Shown: positions 33,276-44,330 of the stretch, in pieces
How the letters are laid out: every line of letters begins with the position of its first letter
Numbering within the stretch: position 1 is the first letter of the stretch
Assembly (NCBI GenBank): GCA_023362775.1
Contig: JALMGJ010000019.1
Location: 4,357,501-4,421,500, forward strand
DNA length: 64,000 nt
Direction of reading: 5' to 3'
From: Charina bottae
Lineage: Eukaryota > Chordata > Lepidosauria > Squamata > Charinaidae
Translations under genes and position numbers: made by a program
Notes under the pieces: generated by a model
Seen by the model: only the letters and a program-made list of their open reading frames with translations
What the model was told of the DNA's origin: nothing
Databases searched by the model: none

Positions 33276-34634
33276 ATTTACAATAAGTCTCCATATCTTT
33301 CTGCCTTTTTTTAATCTTTGAAACCATCCTTGCTTCTATCACGTTGATATACCACTTCATACATTGCCTTCCATCCTTTAAGCTTCTCATGCCTTTCTCT
33401 CTCTAGTTTTTGATGTTGTTTTTTCATCCATCCACAACTTCCTCTAATTCACTCTTCCCTCATAGATTTATGCTGTGATTCAATCAAAATTCATTCTCTC
33501 TACATGACAGTGTAATTCTTTCATACTGGTAACAATGTCAAGAACATAATGAGCCTTTGGATTTTAAAATGGTTGGAGAGACGTTTATGCATTTAATAAT
33601 AAACATAAAACAAAGTGCCACAATTACAAGAAGAAAAATGGAGAAGGAATAAAAGCTATTGATAAGAGAACAATGCACTCCATCACTCTCTTTTCACTTT
33701 GCAAATAGTGTTCATTTGGGGTTTGATAATAACATTTACTTTACTTCCCCTGCTCACCCACCAATAGACATCAGTTACCTTGTTTTTAATAAAAAATGCT
33801 CACTATGAAAATTCTCTCTACATTTTGGAAGAAAATATAAATCCATTATGAAATGGGAGATATATAGTAAACCCCCCCCCTTCAGCATTTTCAGAGTTTT
33901 TCTCTATTCTGACCACATTTGGATATCTTCCTAAAGACAATCCAGTTTTATTTTTCCCTAGTCTCCAGCCAGCACCACTCAGTTGCTGATTTTTGTTCTG
34001 ATCCTTTTCCCCTCCAACAGAAGGTAAACTACAATACCGTCCCTATCGTAGGGTAGAAGTTCCAATGCTTATCATTCTACTCATGGTGATTATGCAGTGA
34101 TACTATTCCTGAGAATATATACTCCAGATGTTGTTGAACTGCAGTTTTCAGCAACCCCATAGCCATTCATGAAGATTCTAGGAGGACCACTGTTCTCCCT
34201 CCCTTGATCAGCAGATGTTTGGGCAACTTTGCTTATAGGACTTTACGCCATTCCAAGGTCAGTTGAAACCACAACCAACTGTTGGGAAATCAGTTGAGGA
34301 GGGCGGAATATTTGAATTTTGGGAAAACAACACAGCACAAGGGGGCAAGATAAAGGTATAAATGCAACTACATTTTTTTAAAAACGAAGTAACCACTGGA
34401 CAATTTTCTGTTAATCCAGGAGCAATGAGGGGGTGTTGTTATTTCATGCAAGAAATATCATAGTCTTCAGATGAGGTGTTTTGGGTTCTAACCAAGAGTC
34501 TGGGAATCATGGAGGTATTGTTAAAGTATGTAGGAAATTCCAGGCAAGGTGGTTCTTTCCAAAGTCCATCATATCAGCTCCAGGAAATTTAAAAATAACA
34601 AATGCTTGATGAATCCATTTGGTATTGGTTGCCA

Positions 34635-34638
<4 letters not shown>
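33276..34638. other. No gene; weak DNA-repeat fragment at 34124-34200
   Basis: Mostly unrecognised. The bases around 34124-34165 (ccagatgttgttgaactgcag) resemble the terminal part of a common amniote palindromic repeat (ccagatgttnttggactncaa). A C10 run lies at 33872-33881. Confidence 0.4.

Positions 34639-34674
<36 letters not shown>
34639..34674 (+). repeat. (GAT)n microsatellite
   Basis: About 12 trinucleotide units. Confidence 0.9.
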
Positions 34675-34819
34675 GTGATTCCTTTACCAAGGCACAGTAT
34701 AAAAATTACAAAATAATAATTACCAAAACCTATCCAATAAAATTAGTTCAAAACTGAATACTCCAAACACAACAGCCATGTATATTCAAAGCAATGCCCT
34801 GCAATATGATGTAGCATTA

Positions 34820-35166
34820 TGATGGAGTTTTGAAGGTTAATAAAAGAACTCCAAGCAGCAAACAACAATCTTGCGAGTAGATTCATAGTAGAAAACACTT
34901 AATCATCACTGGTTCTTTTTAGACAATTGTTATGGAAATGGAAATGTCTGTGTGCAAGTGAGATGAAAAGATGAGAGCTGCATTCTGCAGCACCTCCTGC
35001 TTGCAGGTGTGCCCAAAGAGTAATGGAGATTGTTAATCCCCAAGCTCAAGAAGGAGAAAGGAAGTGGAAATCAGGTGACCCTGAAGCACAATAGAGATGC
35101 ATTTACTAGAAGGACCCCTCTTATGCTCATGAGACAATGCTGAGTTGACCCCTGATGATTCCAACA
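34820..35166 (-). mobile_element. Solo LTR, related to 30949-31386
   Basis: The minus strand begins TGTTGGAATCATCAGGGGTC and ends in cttcaaaactccatca, matching the plus-strand LTR throughout. The flanking 5-mers CATTA (34815-34819) and CATTG (35167-35171) differ at the last base. It lacks about 90 bp relative to the other copy. Confidence 0.8.
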
Positions 35167-35171
35167 CATTG

Positions 35172-35352
35172 TTGTTGTTGTTCAGTCATTTAGTCATGTC
35201 CGACTCTTCATGACCTCATGGAAAATAGCATGCCAGGTCTTCCTGTCCTCCACTGTCTCCCGGAGTTTACTCAAATTCATGTCCGTTACATTGGTGATGC
35301 TATCTAACCATCTCATCCTCTGACATCCCCTTCTCCTTTTGCCTTCAGTCAA
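35172..35352 (-). mobile_element. BovB/RTE LINE 3' end (variant 1)
   Basis: A (TTG)n start, then the complement of cctggcatgctat and catctaaccatctcatcctc. The minus strand encodes a LSKL / RMRWLD-type BovB C-terminus, closest to the copies at 44331 and 53430. It immediately abuts the solo LTR. Confidence 0.7.
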
Positions 35353-35672
35353 GCGTTATTAAAATAAAGCAGGTACTGTATTAACATAGGAACTGCCAAT
35401 TTTAACGAGATAACCCACAATACAAAAGTCTTTAAACTTCCTTTAAAGGCCATCAGACTTTCACAGAAACTAAGAGAAGAAGGGAGCTGGTTCCAGATTT
35501 ATAAGACCATGTCCTTATAATGCTTGGAACTTGAAAAAGATAACCCTGGAGCAAAGAACAGAAAGAAGCGTCTGTTCAGAAGAATGTAAGGAGTGATCAG
35601 GTTTGTAGGGGTGGTGGAGAAAGGGCAGAAAGATCCTGGGTATTTGTGTGCGTGGAAGGCTCTGAAATAAAT
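35353..35672. other. No recognised feature
   Basis: Short non-coding spacer between two BovB fragments. Confidence 0.45.
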
Positions 35673-35990
35673 TGTTGTTGTTGTTTATTTGTTCAGTCGC
35701 CTCCGACTCTTTGTGACTCCATGGACCAGCCCATGCCAGAGCCTCCTGTCAGCCGTTGCCATCCCCAGCTTCCCCACGGTCGAGTCCGTCACCTCCAGAA
35801 TACCATCCATCCATCTTGCCCTTGGTCGGCCCCTCTTCCTTTTGCCTTCCACCTTCCCTAGCATCAGCATCTTCTCCAGGGTATCTTGTCTTCTCATTAT
35901 GTGGCCAAAGTACTTCAGTTTTGCCTTTAATATCATTCCGTCAAGTGAGCAGTCTGGCTTTATTTCCTGCAGTATGGACTGGTTTATAAA
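35673..35990 (-). mobile_element. BovB/RTE LINE C-terminal fragment (variant 2)
   Basis: The minus strand encodes an open 106-residue frame (36005-35685) with LKYFGHIMRRQDTLEKMLML, GKVEGKRKRGRPRARWMDG and a TKSRRRLN-like end. This is the conserved BovB C-terminus after the RT. The (CAACAA) tail is at 35673-35684 on the complement. A possible aaataaat duplication lies at both ends. Confidence 0.85.
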
Positions 35991-36557
35991 ATAAATGCTA
36001 GTCATTTAAATTGGGCTCTGGCTTGAATAGGGAGTCAGTAAAGAGTCCTGCACTGCAACAAAACATGAAAATAGTTCTGGACTAAGATCAGAGACTGGAG
36101 GAACAAGTCATGAACATCCACCTGGAGTCTGTTTAATAATAGAGTCATAAAGCAACCTGTGTCTGCACCAGTAAAACCAGTATCCTCCATCAGAAACCCC
36201 CAGATCCTATGAATATTCATCAAATGAAAATTAGCAACCCTTGCTTTAAGTTCAATAAATCGGCTCAAAGACATATGATGATCTGTCATGTCCTTGAGGC
36301 TGTGAGAGAAGGAAACTGGAGTGATCCAGAAGCCCTGGAGACAAGTAGGGGAATATATAATAGAGGATAGGGAGATGGTGAGGATGAAACGCAATGATCT
36401 CCATCTTATTCATACTCAACCTGCGGTGATGAGAGGACTCTAATGTGAGAATCCATCATCAATGACTACACATTATCATTAAAGACCACAAAAGATGGAT
36501 AGACCCCAGAGAATGGTACAAAGGTTAAACAAGGTAAGACCCAGGAAATATTACCTA
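35991..36557. other. No recognised feature
   Basis: Non-coding. The 119-residue minus-strand ORF (36035-36394) has no known motif. Confidence 0.45.
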
Positions 36558-36870
36558 TTATAAGGGAAAATTCCTGGGACTGTAATTCATCATGAAGCAC
36601 AGCAAACGAATGACAAGCCAAAACGGTTTTGAACAGCGAGTGATGCCAAGGAACCGTAACCTCGACAACAATCTCTGATAGTCAAGTGTGTCAGATGCTG
36701 TCCCCAAGTGCAACAAGACCAGCACCAATGGAAGGCTTTGAGACTTGGCCACCAAAAGATCTCCAGAATATAAGAATCTTTCATTTCAGTTGAATGTCCT
36801 GCCTTAAATCTTGATAGAGAATGATCAAGAAGGTTATTACATGAGAAATGAAGAGTCAGTTGTGACAAGG
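36558..36870 (-). pseudogene. L2 LINE reverse transcriptase remnant
   Basis: A minus-strand frame (36755-36558) reads VLVLLHLGTASDTLDYQRLL then SRLRFLGITRCSKPFW. This corresponds to the L2 RT segment VLLDLSAAFDTVDH...LLxRLRxLGI with many substitutions, including loss of the motif A Asp (LDL to LHL). It is old and short, so flanking parts may be L2 as well. Confidence 0.6.
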
Positions 36871-37664
36871 TAACTATTTCAAGACTTTAGATTTAAAAAA
36901 AAGAAAGAAAGCAGAGACAATAGTTGGTAAGATGAACTCCAAGGGGGATCCAGCAAATGAGAAAGAGCACGCTTAAAGTAGTCTAGGAAGAAACCAATGG
37001 TTAAATACCAGTTCACTGGGAGGATAATAGAGGACATAAAATAGGTAGAAGAATAGAATAAAGAAAGGAGGGAAGGGGAAGCAGGGGAAGCAAAATAAGG
37101 AGAGCCCATCATGGTTTGTTAAACTTCTTCCTCCAAAGAAATGTAGAAAATAATATAGTTTAAAGCTTTATTATAAGGCTTTATGTTGATGTTACAGCAA
37201 AAGTAATCAAGATGTAAAATGTTGAAAGAAACAGTAACAGAATGGGGACATCTTCCATTTTTGCACCAAGTGGCAAAGTTGATGCGAGAAAAGAGATCAG
37301 ATGTTCAGGCATTTAATATCACTAATTTCAAGCAAGAAATGGATCTGGCATTTGGTAGCTGAGATGTTTGAGCTACCACAGCTGGGAAAGGAAAGATCAC
37401 ACTTGGGTAAAAATAGGTAAGGTGCAAGGAGAATTAGACAGCATCCAAGATAGGTAGTAAAATGTGTGTTGGACCACATGCCATTACAAAAAAGAAATCA
37501 GGATTGGGAAATCAGGATCAGCACTGATCATCTGGAACTGCCCTCCATTATATTTTCTCTTGGACTCCAGGAGAGACCAGACCCCACAGAGTCAGCCTGT
37601 GTAATGCCTAAACAGAACTTTCTGAATGCTGGTCAAGTCTTACATGGACTCTTTCTAAACATAA
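36871..37664. other. No recognised feature
   Basis: A-rich in places (36893-36915). No supported gene or element end. Confidence 0.45.
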
Positions 37665-37726
37665 GCTGATCACTGTTTGTTTGTTTTTAATAAGAATTTT
37701 ATTAAGTTTGAAGCAAAGATAAAAAC

Positions 37727-38560
37727 AAACGGCAAACTTCCATTTTTAGATACGCTGGTCATACGCAAACCAGACCTCAAACTAGGACACAAAGTATACA
37801 GAAAACCCACCCATACAGACCGGTATCTGCACAAAAATTCCAATCACCACCCACGACAAAAGAGAGGCATGATCAAAACCTTGGTGGATCGTGCTAATCG
37901 AAACTGTGAAACCCAATTTCTCAACAATGAACTTAACCATCTGAATTGGGTCCTACAGGCGAATGGCTATTCCAAGAATGAAATAAAAAGAGCCATCAAA
38001 CCAAGAAAACAATATCCAACTGAGGAAAAACAGCCCCCCACAAAAAAAGTATTCCTGCCCTACATCAAAGGAGATACTGACAGCATGGGAAAACTGATGG
38101 AAAAACACAACTTTCAAACAGTCTTCAGACCCACCAGGAAAATACAACAAATGCTAAAATCAGCAAAAGACAAAAGGGACCCCCGCACCGCTGCAGGAGT
38201 ATACCGCATACCATGCAGCTGCGGACAAGTATACATCGGAACCACAAAATGAAGTATTCACACCAGGATAAAAGAACACGAAAGACACTGCAGACTACAG
38301 CAACCGGAAAAATCTTCAGTAGCTGAACATGCTCTCAAGCAAACGGGACACAAAATCCTATTTGAAAACACAGAAATACTGGACAACACCAAAAGCCACT
38401 ACACCAGATTATACAGAGAAGCCATTGAAATTCACAAACACCAGCACAGTTACAATAAAAAAGAAGAAAGTCTAAAAATTAGCAAAACCTGGCTACCAGT
38501 CCTGAAAAACACAGCCTGCAAAAGGTCAACGAACTCAGTTCAACCACCAGGACATGGGAA
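37727..38560 (+). pseudogene. PLE RT C-terminus and GIY-YIG endonuclease
   Basis: The frame begins inside the RT thumb (GKLPFLDTLVIRK, KVYRKPTHTDRYLH, SNHHPRQKRGMIKTL), passes a linker (NGYSKNEIKRAI, KVFLPYIKGDTDSMGKL) and reaches the endonuclease: GVYRIPCSCGQVYIGTT, then TRIKEHERHC, AEHALKQTGH and YREAIEIHKHQHSYNKKEE. PLEs uniquely pair RT with a GIY-YIG nuclease that nicks the target. An in-frame TGA (38250-38252) falls right after YIGTTK where an Arg codon (CGA) is expected, so CpG decay is likely. Otherwise the frame is open to about 38560. The polymerase core upstream is lost by 5' truncation. Confidence 0.88.
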
Positions 38561-38723
38561 TACTTCTCACAATGAACATGCTAATCATGCTCATTAGCCA
38601 CTTGTTAACATTTCAACACAACAAAAAACCTCACCTAATCTCCTATAACTTAGCTCTATAAATAGAAAACAAACAAAACATTGCCACTCTACCTGGGCAC
38701 AGAGATTTTGCTTCTGTCTGTGC

Positions 38724-38772
38724 TCCTGCCCTCTGAAGATGCTGGCCACAGATGCTGGCGAAACATTAGGAA
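38724..38772 (+). ncRNA. Hammerhead-like motif at PLE 3' end (family C)
   Basis: CTGAAGA at 38733-38739, stem II GCTGGC (38741-38746) and GCTGGC (38754-38759) pairing with two G-T wobbles around loop CACAGAT, GAAAC at 38760-38764, then ATT. TCCT (38724-38727) and AGGA (38768-38771) can form stem I. The ATT where GTC is expected suggests the cleavage triplet may have drifted. Confidence 0.6.
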
Positions 38773-39072
38773 CCACAACTTCCAGAACATGGCCACAAAG
38801 CCTGGAAGACCCACAACAGCCATCAAAGATAAAAACTACAAAAAAGCAACAACAAAAAACCTACATAAAGAGAAAAGAAGAGTGAGAAAACAGAAAATGA
38901 AAAAATATTTTTAAGAAATTACATAACAAGATGACTTCCGACTTTCAACAACAAGAATATACAGCAATTTCCATAATCAATCCCTTACTCTATATCAAAC
39001 CAAGATCACATTATTTCTATAAGTCATTCCATAGACACATTATAAAAATCACTAAAGACAGTTGCTCCTTCC

Positions 39073-39075
<3 letters not shown>

Positions 39076-39121
<46 letters not shown>
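39076..39121. repeat. (TA)n microsatellite
   Basis: About 22 TA units within the 3' region of L1-like element 3. Confidence 0.95.
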
Positions 39122-39125
<4 letters not shown>

Positions 39126-39438
39126 GATATATAAACCTCCAAATCAACATCCTCCCCAAAAAAACATTTATTTAAATATTTGCTTCCTACCACTACTATA
39201 TATTTCTGACCACTATAGTGAAAATGAAACTATAAAAACATTTAAATTGTCTACTTTTATAATTATTAATACTATAACAATCTTAACCCTATTAAACCTA
39301 GAACCAAACACTTATTATTATATGTTATAAATCTTAAAAGATCAAACAAACTTTAAAAACAAGAGAGTAAATCTTAATCCAAATCATTAAAGAAAAATGG
39401 AATCATACAAGCCTTAATATCAATCCACAAACATATTC

Positions 39439-39903
39439 TTAATTTCTTATCCCACCTCGAAATAAACCGAAACATTTACTTGTCTCTATATTACACATAA
39501 GGCATTTTTTCATAAAGAAATCAAACAGCCCAACTGCCCCCCTTAAAAAGTCAGACTTCTCAGCAGAAAACCTCCCACAGAACAGAGCCATTTCATTCCC
39601 AAAACAATCACTCAGAAAAACAAGGCCATCTTTATCTTGCAAGTCAAGCTGTCTTAACCCCTTCAACATCAAAGTATGTTCGTCGCCTGGCATTTCCTCG
39701 AAGAATCCAATCTCACTATCAGTAAAAGCATCTTCATCTTGATTGAACTCTTCCTCTTCCTCCAGAGCGTCCTCAACCAGCTGACACATTTTAAAACTGA
39801 TATTTTCTTGCAGAATAGCTTCGCAGGTATCATGGAAGATCTGTTTGTACTCACAACGAAGCTCAGAACGAAACTCTGAGAAAATCTCCTTAAGGTCATC
39901 CAT
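39439..39903 (-). CDS. Acidic ORF of short L1-like element 3
   Basis: An intact 154-residue frame starts at an ATG (39903) downstream of the L1-style leader. The N-terminal 50 residues look helical (MDDLKEIFSEFRSELRCEYK), followed by a strongly acidic block (ALEEEEEFNQDEDAF, then DSEIGFFEE) and a Cys- and Phe-rich C-terminus (FFMKKCLMCNIETSKCFG). I recognise no domain. The uninterrupted frame in an otherwise aged element is notable but may be chance. It occupies the ORF1 position, as do the unrelated-looking ORFs in elements 1 and 2. Confidence 0.4.
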   Translation of the reverse strand: MDDLKEIFSEFRSELRCEYKQIFHDTCEAILQENISFKMCQLVEDALEEEEEFNQDEDAFTDSEIGFFEEMPGDEHTLMLKGLRQLDLQDKDGLVFLSDCFGNEMALFCGRFSAEKSDFLRGAVGLFDFFMKKCLMCNIETSKCFGLFRGGIRN

Positions 39904-40974
39904 GTTTCAGGCAGTAGATTACGGCACCCCCTGGATACTTGGCTAGCACAGATAGAAGGTTAATAAAAGCCTTCCGAAAGTTATTGAGTGATATTGACAA
40001 AAGGGAAAGTATGTTAACCAGCAGCTGCTCCACCCAAAGAAATAGAACAGAAAACGTAAGACTCAAAACAACAGATGTGTAGGAAAATGTTAAATCCTTC
40101 AAATTAAATACAAAAATAGTAGTGGGGAGATGATTATTTATTCTCAGTCCTCCTTAAAATTTAAATGGGAAATAAGCCAAAGATTAAAAGAAAGTTTTAG
40201 GATTAATCCAGAAATAACAATAAGCACCAAGAGAATTTGCTTCTTCTTGCTGTAGAAATCATCTCTTGGGGTACTAAAACTTAAAGAAAATATAAATTGG
40301 GTCATTTAGAAATGGGGTGGCATGACTTAGTGTCCCTTTAAGGCTGCAGCACAGTCTGGAAATGATGGCGTCCCCGACTCCTGTCGTCTCTTACCAGATT
40401 AGCGCTAATGCTGTTCGTGATCCTCTGACTACGAGGCGATGTTCAGGAGTGCAAATGGGATGATTCTGAGCATTTTCTGTCCATGAAAAAGAAAATATTT
40501 TCTTTGTTTTTCTACTGCCTGAGCCCAAAACCCCCCACTCTGTTAGGTCTGCCCGCAGCACTCATGGGCACAGCTGTTCAGTCAGCCATGTTCCCACCGG
40601 AAGTCCAGGCTGATCACTCTTTGGAAAGAATCCTAGACCTGCGCTTAAAAAAGAGGACTAGCACTCAGAACTAGTGTTAGTCCTGCACGAGGCAGAAGGT
40701 TGGTTCAAAGCAGGAAAGAGGTCTTTACTGCTTGTACTATCCCCTTTGGGTGTATTGCAGGTTTTCTGTTAATTTGGCCACCAAGGAGTTTCATACTTTT
40801 TACAGTTGTTATTAGATTGTACCATGTTGCCTTGTCCTTTCTGGATTCATGGCCATTCATGGACTAAATCCAGGTGCTCCTCACCATGAAGATATGTCGA
40901 TGAAGGTTCTCAGTCATCCAGGTGGAACAGTCTGTGGCTTGAATCATGTCAACTGGATTTCTATTTTCTCAGTA

Positions 40975-41010
40975 GAAACGTTTCACTCCTTATCCAAGGA
41001 GCTTCTTCAG
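40975..41010 (-). ncRNA. Hammerhead-like motif, left arm of family B copy 2
   Basis: Minus strand: CTGAAGA at 41010-41004, stem II GCTCC with GGAGT (one G-T wobble), then GAAACGTTTC. Confidence 0.6.
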
Positions 41011-41044
41011 TCTGAAGAACTGAAGAACTCAGTTTTTCTTCTGA

Positions 41045-41080
41045 CTGAAGAAGCTCCTTGGATAAGGAGTGAAACGTTTC
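41045..41080 (+). ncRNA. Hammerhead-like motif, right arm of family B copy 2
   Basis: CTGAAGA at 41045-41051, GCTCC at 41053-41057 pairing with GGAGT at 41066-41070, GAAAC at 41071-41075. Both arms share the same GGAGT change, so the palindrome was copied from one template or is kept uniform. Confidence 0.62.
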
Positions 41081-41143
41081 TACTGAGAAAATAGAAATCC
41101 AGTTGACATGATTCAAGCCACAGACAGTCCTCACCATGAAGAT

Positions 41144-41686
41144 TGGCTGTCCTGCCCTCACTGCTATCCCTTGCTGTGCTAGTCAATATCATTCATTATT
41201 GATTGCTCCATCGCCCTCCACCCTGGGCCGCTTCTCCATGCGCTCATCCTGCTGGTAAGAAGATCACTAGAGCTCTGTTGAGAAATAGCCCAACTGCACA
41301 GCCACAATGACTTGTGAGTTGAGCAACTTTTTAAAAAAATATATTGTTAAGATAATGAAATACAAAAGGAAGGAAAAAGAAAAATAGAATAGGACAAAAA
41401 GAAACAACTACTAAGTATAAATAAAAAGACCTGTTGGAAAACTTTCTAGTGACATATTATCCCCTCCCCTTCTCTTTGTATTACCAGCCGTTAATTGCAC
41501 TTTAGATATTTATACTTTACATTGAACACTAAGGATTTTTGCTGGTTTCTCTTTAAGTGCATTCATCTGTTATTTTTAATTGGTCTCATAACTTTTTCTA
41601 GAAACCATATTCCAAAAGTCTGACTTTCCCTTGCTGTGTAATGTATTGTATGTAAGGAAGCCATTCCTGGCTATATTTGGTTGAAC
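41144..41686. other. No recognised feature
   Basis: AT-rich non-coding DNA with an A-rich stretch near 41355-41410. Confidence 0.45.
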
Positions 41687-41697
41687 TCCTATTATGG

Positions 41698-41975
41698 ATT
41701 TTGTTGTTGTTTATTTGTTCAGTCGCTTCTGACTCTTTGTGACTTCATGGACCAGCCCACGCCAGAGCTTCCTGTCAGCCGTCGCCATCTTCAGCTCCCC
41801 AAAGGTCGAGTCCATCACCGCCAGAATATCATCCATCCATCTTGCCCTTGGTCGGCCCCTCTTCCTTTTGCCTTCCACTTTCCCCAGCATCAGCATCTTC
41901 TCCAGGGTATCCTGTCATTATGTGGCCAAAGTACTTCAGTTTTGCCTTTAATATCATTTAATTTAATATCATATA
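41698..41975 (-). mobile_element. BovB/RTE LINE C-terminal fragment (variant 2)
   Basis: The minus strand encodes LMLGKVEGKRKRGRPRARWM then DDILAVMDSTFGEL and a TKSQKRLNK end, with the (CAA)n tail complement at the left edge. A perfect 11-bp target duplication, TCCTATTATGG, lies at 41687-41697 and 41976-41986, so this is a discrete 278-bp insertion. Confidence 0.9.
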
Positions 41976-42328
41976 TCCTATTATGGTTATATACTGTCAA
42001 TTTTGCCATTGCATCATATTCTTCAATCTTGGTCGTCCCATATGATATTGTCACCAAAATTCCCCTTTTCCAATGTTGTGCCAAGTTTGTTTTTCCAGCT
42101 GCCAACATATACGTACCTTAATAAATTGTGATGCTTTTCATTTATATTTTCTAGAATTCTACTGTACCTAATAAGAATATCTGTGATTTCAGTTCAAATG
42201 CTATTGAACTGAAAAATTTGATGTATTTCTTTCCAGTACTTTTAAGGTTTTTTTCCTTTTTCTTTTGTTTCTACATACATTTTATCACATATGGTAAAAT
42301 GCAGTGGTCATGTAAAAGGAGGGTGTTG

Positions 42329-42690
42329 ATTAAATTGACTATGTGCCATCAAGCCATTGTTGATTCTTAGCGACCACATAGATAGATTTTATCCTGTCCT
42401 AACCTGGTCTTTCAGGTCTTCCAATGGCACACCAATGGCTGTATCTGAGTCTTCTTCTCTTTCCTTCCACTTTTCCCAGCATCAGAAACTTCTCCAGAGA
42501 GCCAAGTCTTCTCATAATGTGTCCAAATAGGATAATTTGAGCCTGATTGTTTGGGCCTTGAGTGAGAATTCTGGGTTGATTTGTTCAATGATGTATTTTT
42601 TTTGTTTTGTTTTCTTGGCTGTCCACGGTCTTCTCAGGCGTCTTCTCCAACCCCAAAGTTCAAGAGTGTTAATACTCTGAGGTGGATAGA
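42329..42690 (-). mobile_element. Diverged RTE/BovB-like fragment
   Basis: Minus-strand broken frames read LFGHIMRRLGSLEKFLMLGK then VEGKRRR near 42530-42440, and RVLTLLNFGVGEDA near 42690-42650. This is the BovB-type C-terminus, but more diverged than the other copies, so it is either older or another RTE family. Confidence 0.6.
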
Positions 42691-44209
42691 TGTGTCAGTC
42701 CAAGAACTGCCCACTCACCCCTGCCCTGTCAACCTTGTCATGTCCATTAATGAGCGGAATTAGTGATTGTTTTTACATCAGCAGGCAATGCTTGGTGAGC
42801 AGGGAATCCACCAATCACTATCCTTAACCTTTCTCCCATTAAAGCTATCAGGACAACAGGACCACTCATTGGCCTTGTTCCTGGGACAGAATAGGGCTTG
42901 GCACCTGGAGCAGAGTAATTTCTACTGCTACACTTTTCTGCTTCCTCGAGAGTTGCTGGATAGTATTTTAACATAGCCTTCTAAGTCTTAATCCCTTGTG
43001 GAAGCCCCCATCACTGAAAGCAGAAATCCATGTGGTGTCACCCAATCATGTAAACACTTCAGCCAGTTATATTAAAAGTCAGTGCTGCTAAACTAGACGA
43101 AAGGGGGGGGATGGTGTGGGAAAGAAGCAGCAATTGCAGGAAGAAGTTACCAAGCATCTTTGCAAATGGGTGAAGGGGATACAAAGAAAGAAGTGTGTTT
43201 GGAATGCTGGGCATGAATATAAAAAATGAGTGAATGGCTGTTTCTCAGCCCCTGCTCTCAGCTAAGTGTTGCAGGTGAGGCTTTGAGCCCAGCAATGAGC
43301 CTTTCTGGCAAAGAGAAGATGCAAAAGATTGCATTCCTGAAGCAGCAAGCTGTGAGACATTTGGCAGCCAGATGTGAGGACTTGACATGAATGATGTACA
43401 AGAGGTAATACAACTCCAGACATCTGAAGCATCCTGCAGTACGGAAAGTCAGCTGGCGGAGTCAAAGTGACAAAAGGGTAATCCTTACCCATGATGTAGT
43501 ACTGTTAGCAATGCCTGTTCACATCTAGAAGGAATGATTGTAACCTCTTTGATATATGTTCTCTTTGCTTATCATCAGACACCTCCTCCTTGGCTGTTGT
43601 TGTTTTATTTATTTCTTCAAGAGAACATTAGGCCAAAGGCTGGGGAAGCTCCATTGCAATTCCTTATTGTCTTTTTTAGCCAGCCGTAGAATGCCCATGG
43701 GCAATCTGATGCCCTCCAGATATTTTGGATTCCCATGGTCTCTGACCCTAGGCAGACTGGGTTCTGTAGAGCCGATCTCCAGCATCATCAGTAGAGGCGA
43801 ACTTCCCTACTTAGCAATTCAGCATGTATTATTTAACATCTTCATATCCAGCCTTTTTCTTTATGTATTTAATTTCCAATCTCTCTTATCTCTCTTTTGG
43901 CACTACGTTACCAGGATGATCCTTCTGTGTTTATTTTGTGTGTATAAAGAATGTGTAAAAGTAGTATGAGCTGCAAGCACTTCAGAGAATATATTAAACC
44001 ATTGCAATAACTTGAATAAAGTGAACGACTTGAGAAGCCACAGCAGAATTAAACACAGCAAAGAAAATCACAATGCTAAACCAGGAATGTTTGGGAAAGA
44101 AGAAATTCAGGCTTTATCCAGTCCTTGCCTTCCAGAGATGTCAGTTAGTCACATATCAGTTTTTCTATAATAACGTAATCCATAATTATTATATTATAAT
44201 CCGTAAGGC
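42691..44209. other. No gene; palindromic amniote repeat fragment at about 43694-43800
   Basis: Most is unrecognised. At 43707-43745 ccctccagatattttggattcccat resembles one end of a widespread palindromic amniote repeat (ccctccagatgttttggactncaa), with degraded sequence to about 43800. Family not named. Confidence 0.4.
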
Positions 44210-44290
44210 ACATTATTTATTTTTTTATTTTATTTATTTTTCAGATTTATTCCCCGCCCATCTCCCATGCAAGGGACTCTGGGCGGGTAT
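44210..44290 (-). mobile_element. L2-type 3' tail
   Basis: Minus strand: cgcccagagtcccttgcatg then gggcggggaataaatctg and an (AATAA)n tail. Only the last 80 bp of an L2 or L2-tailed element remain. Confidence 0.65.
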
Positions 44291-44330
44291 TATAGCTTTG
44301 TCTGCAAAATAAACTTAGACTAAGTGTTTC

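Larger units (their letters stand above)
37727..38823 (+). mobile_element. Penelope-like element, 5'-truncated (nested)
   Basis: Inserted into L1-like element 3 in the opposite direction, with a perfect 13-bp target duplication CAAAGATAAAAAC (37714-37726 and 38824-38836). It holds the C-terminal part of the RT, a linker, a GIY-YIG endonuclease, and a 3' end with a hammerhead-like core at 38724-38772. Confidence 0.9.
37680..40608 (-). mobile_element. Short L1-like non-autonomous element, copy 3, interrupted by a PLE
   Basis: Read on the minus strand from 40608: ggacttccggtgggaacatgg (L1-style 5' end), GC-rich leader, ORF at 39903-39439, AT-rich 3' region with (TA)n at 39076-39121, and a 3' end (aataaaattcttattaaaaa) at about 37683-37704. 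Flanking repeats of 15 bp with one mismatch lie at 37665-37679 and 40609-40623. A plus-strand PLE (37727-38823) is inserted in its 3' UTR. Without it the element is about 1.8 kb. No RT. Confidence 0.8.
40894..41127. mobile_element. Foldback PLE-derived element, family B copy 2
   Basis: A 234-bp palindrome. Here the extra outer end is on the left (atgaaggttctcagtcatcc at 40900-40919), the mirror image of copy 1. The centre (41011-41040) is a short imperfect duplication. A perfect 16-bp target duplication lies at 40878-40893 and 41128-41143. Both arms contain hammerhead-like cores. Confidence 0.9.
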
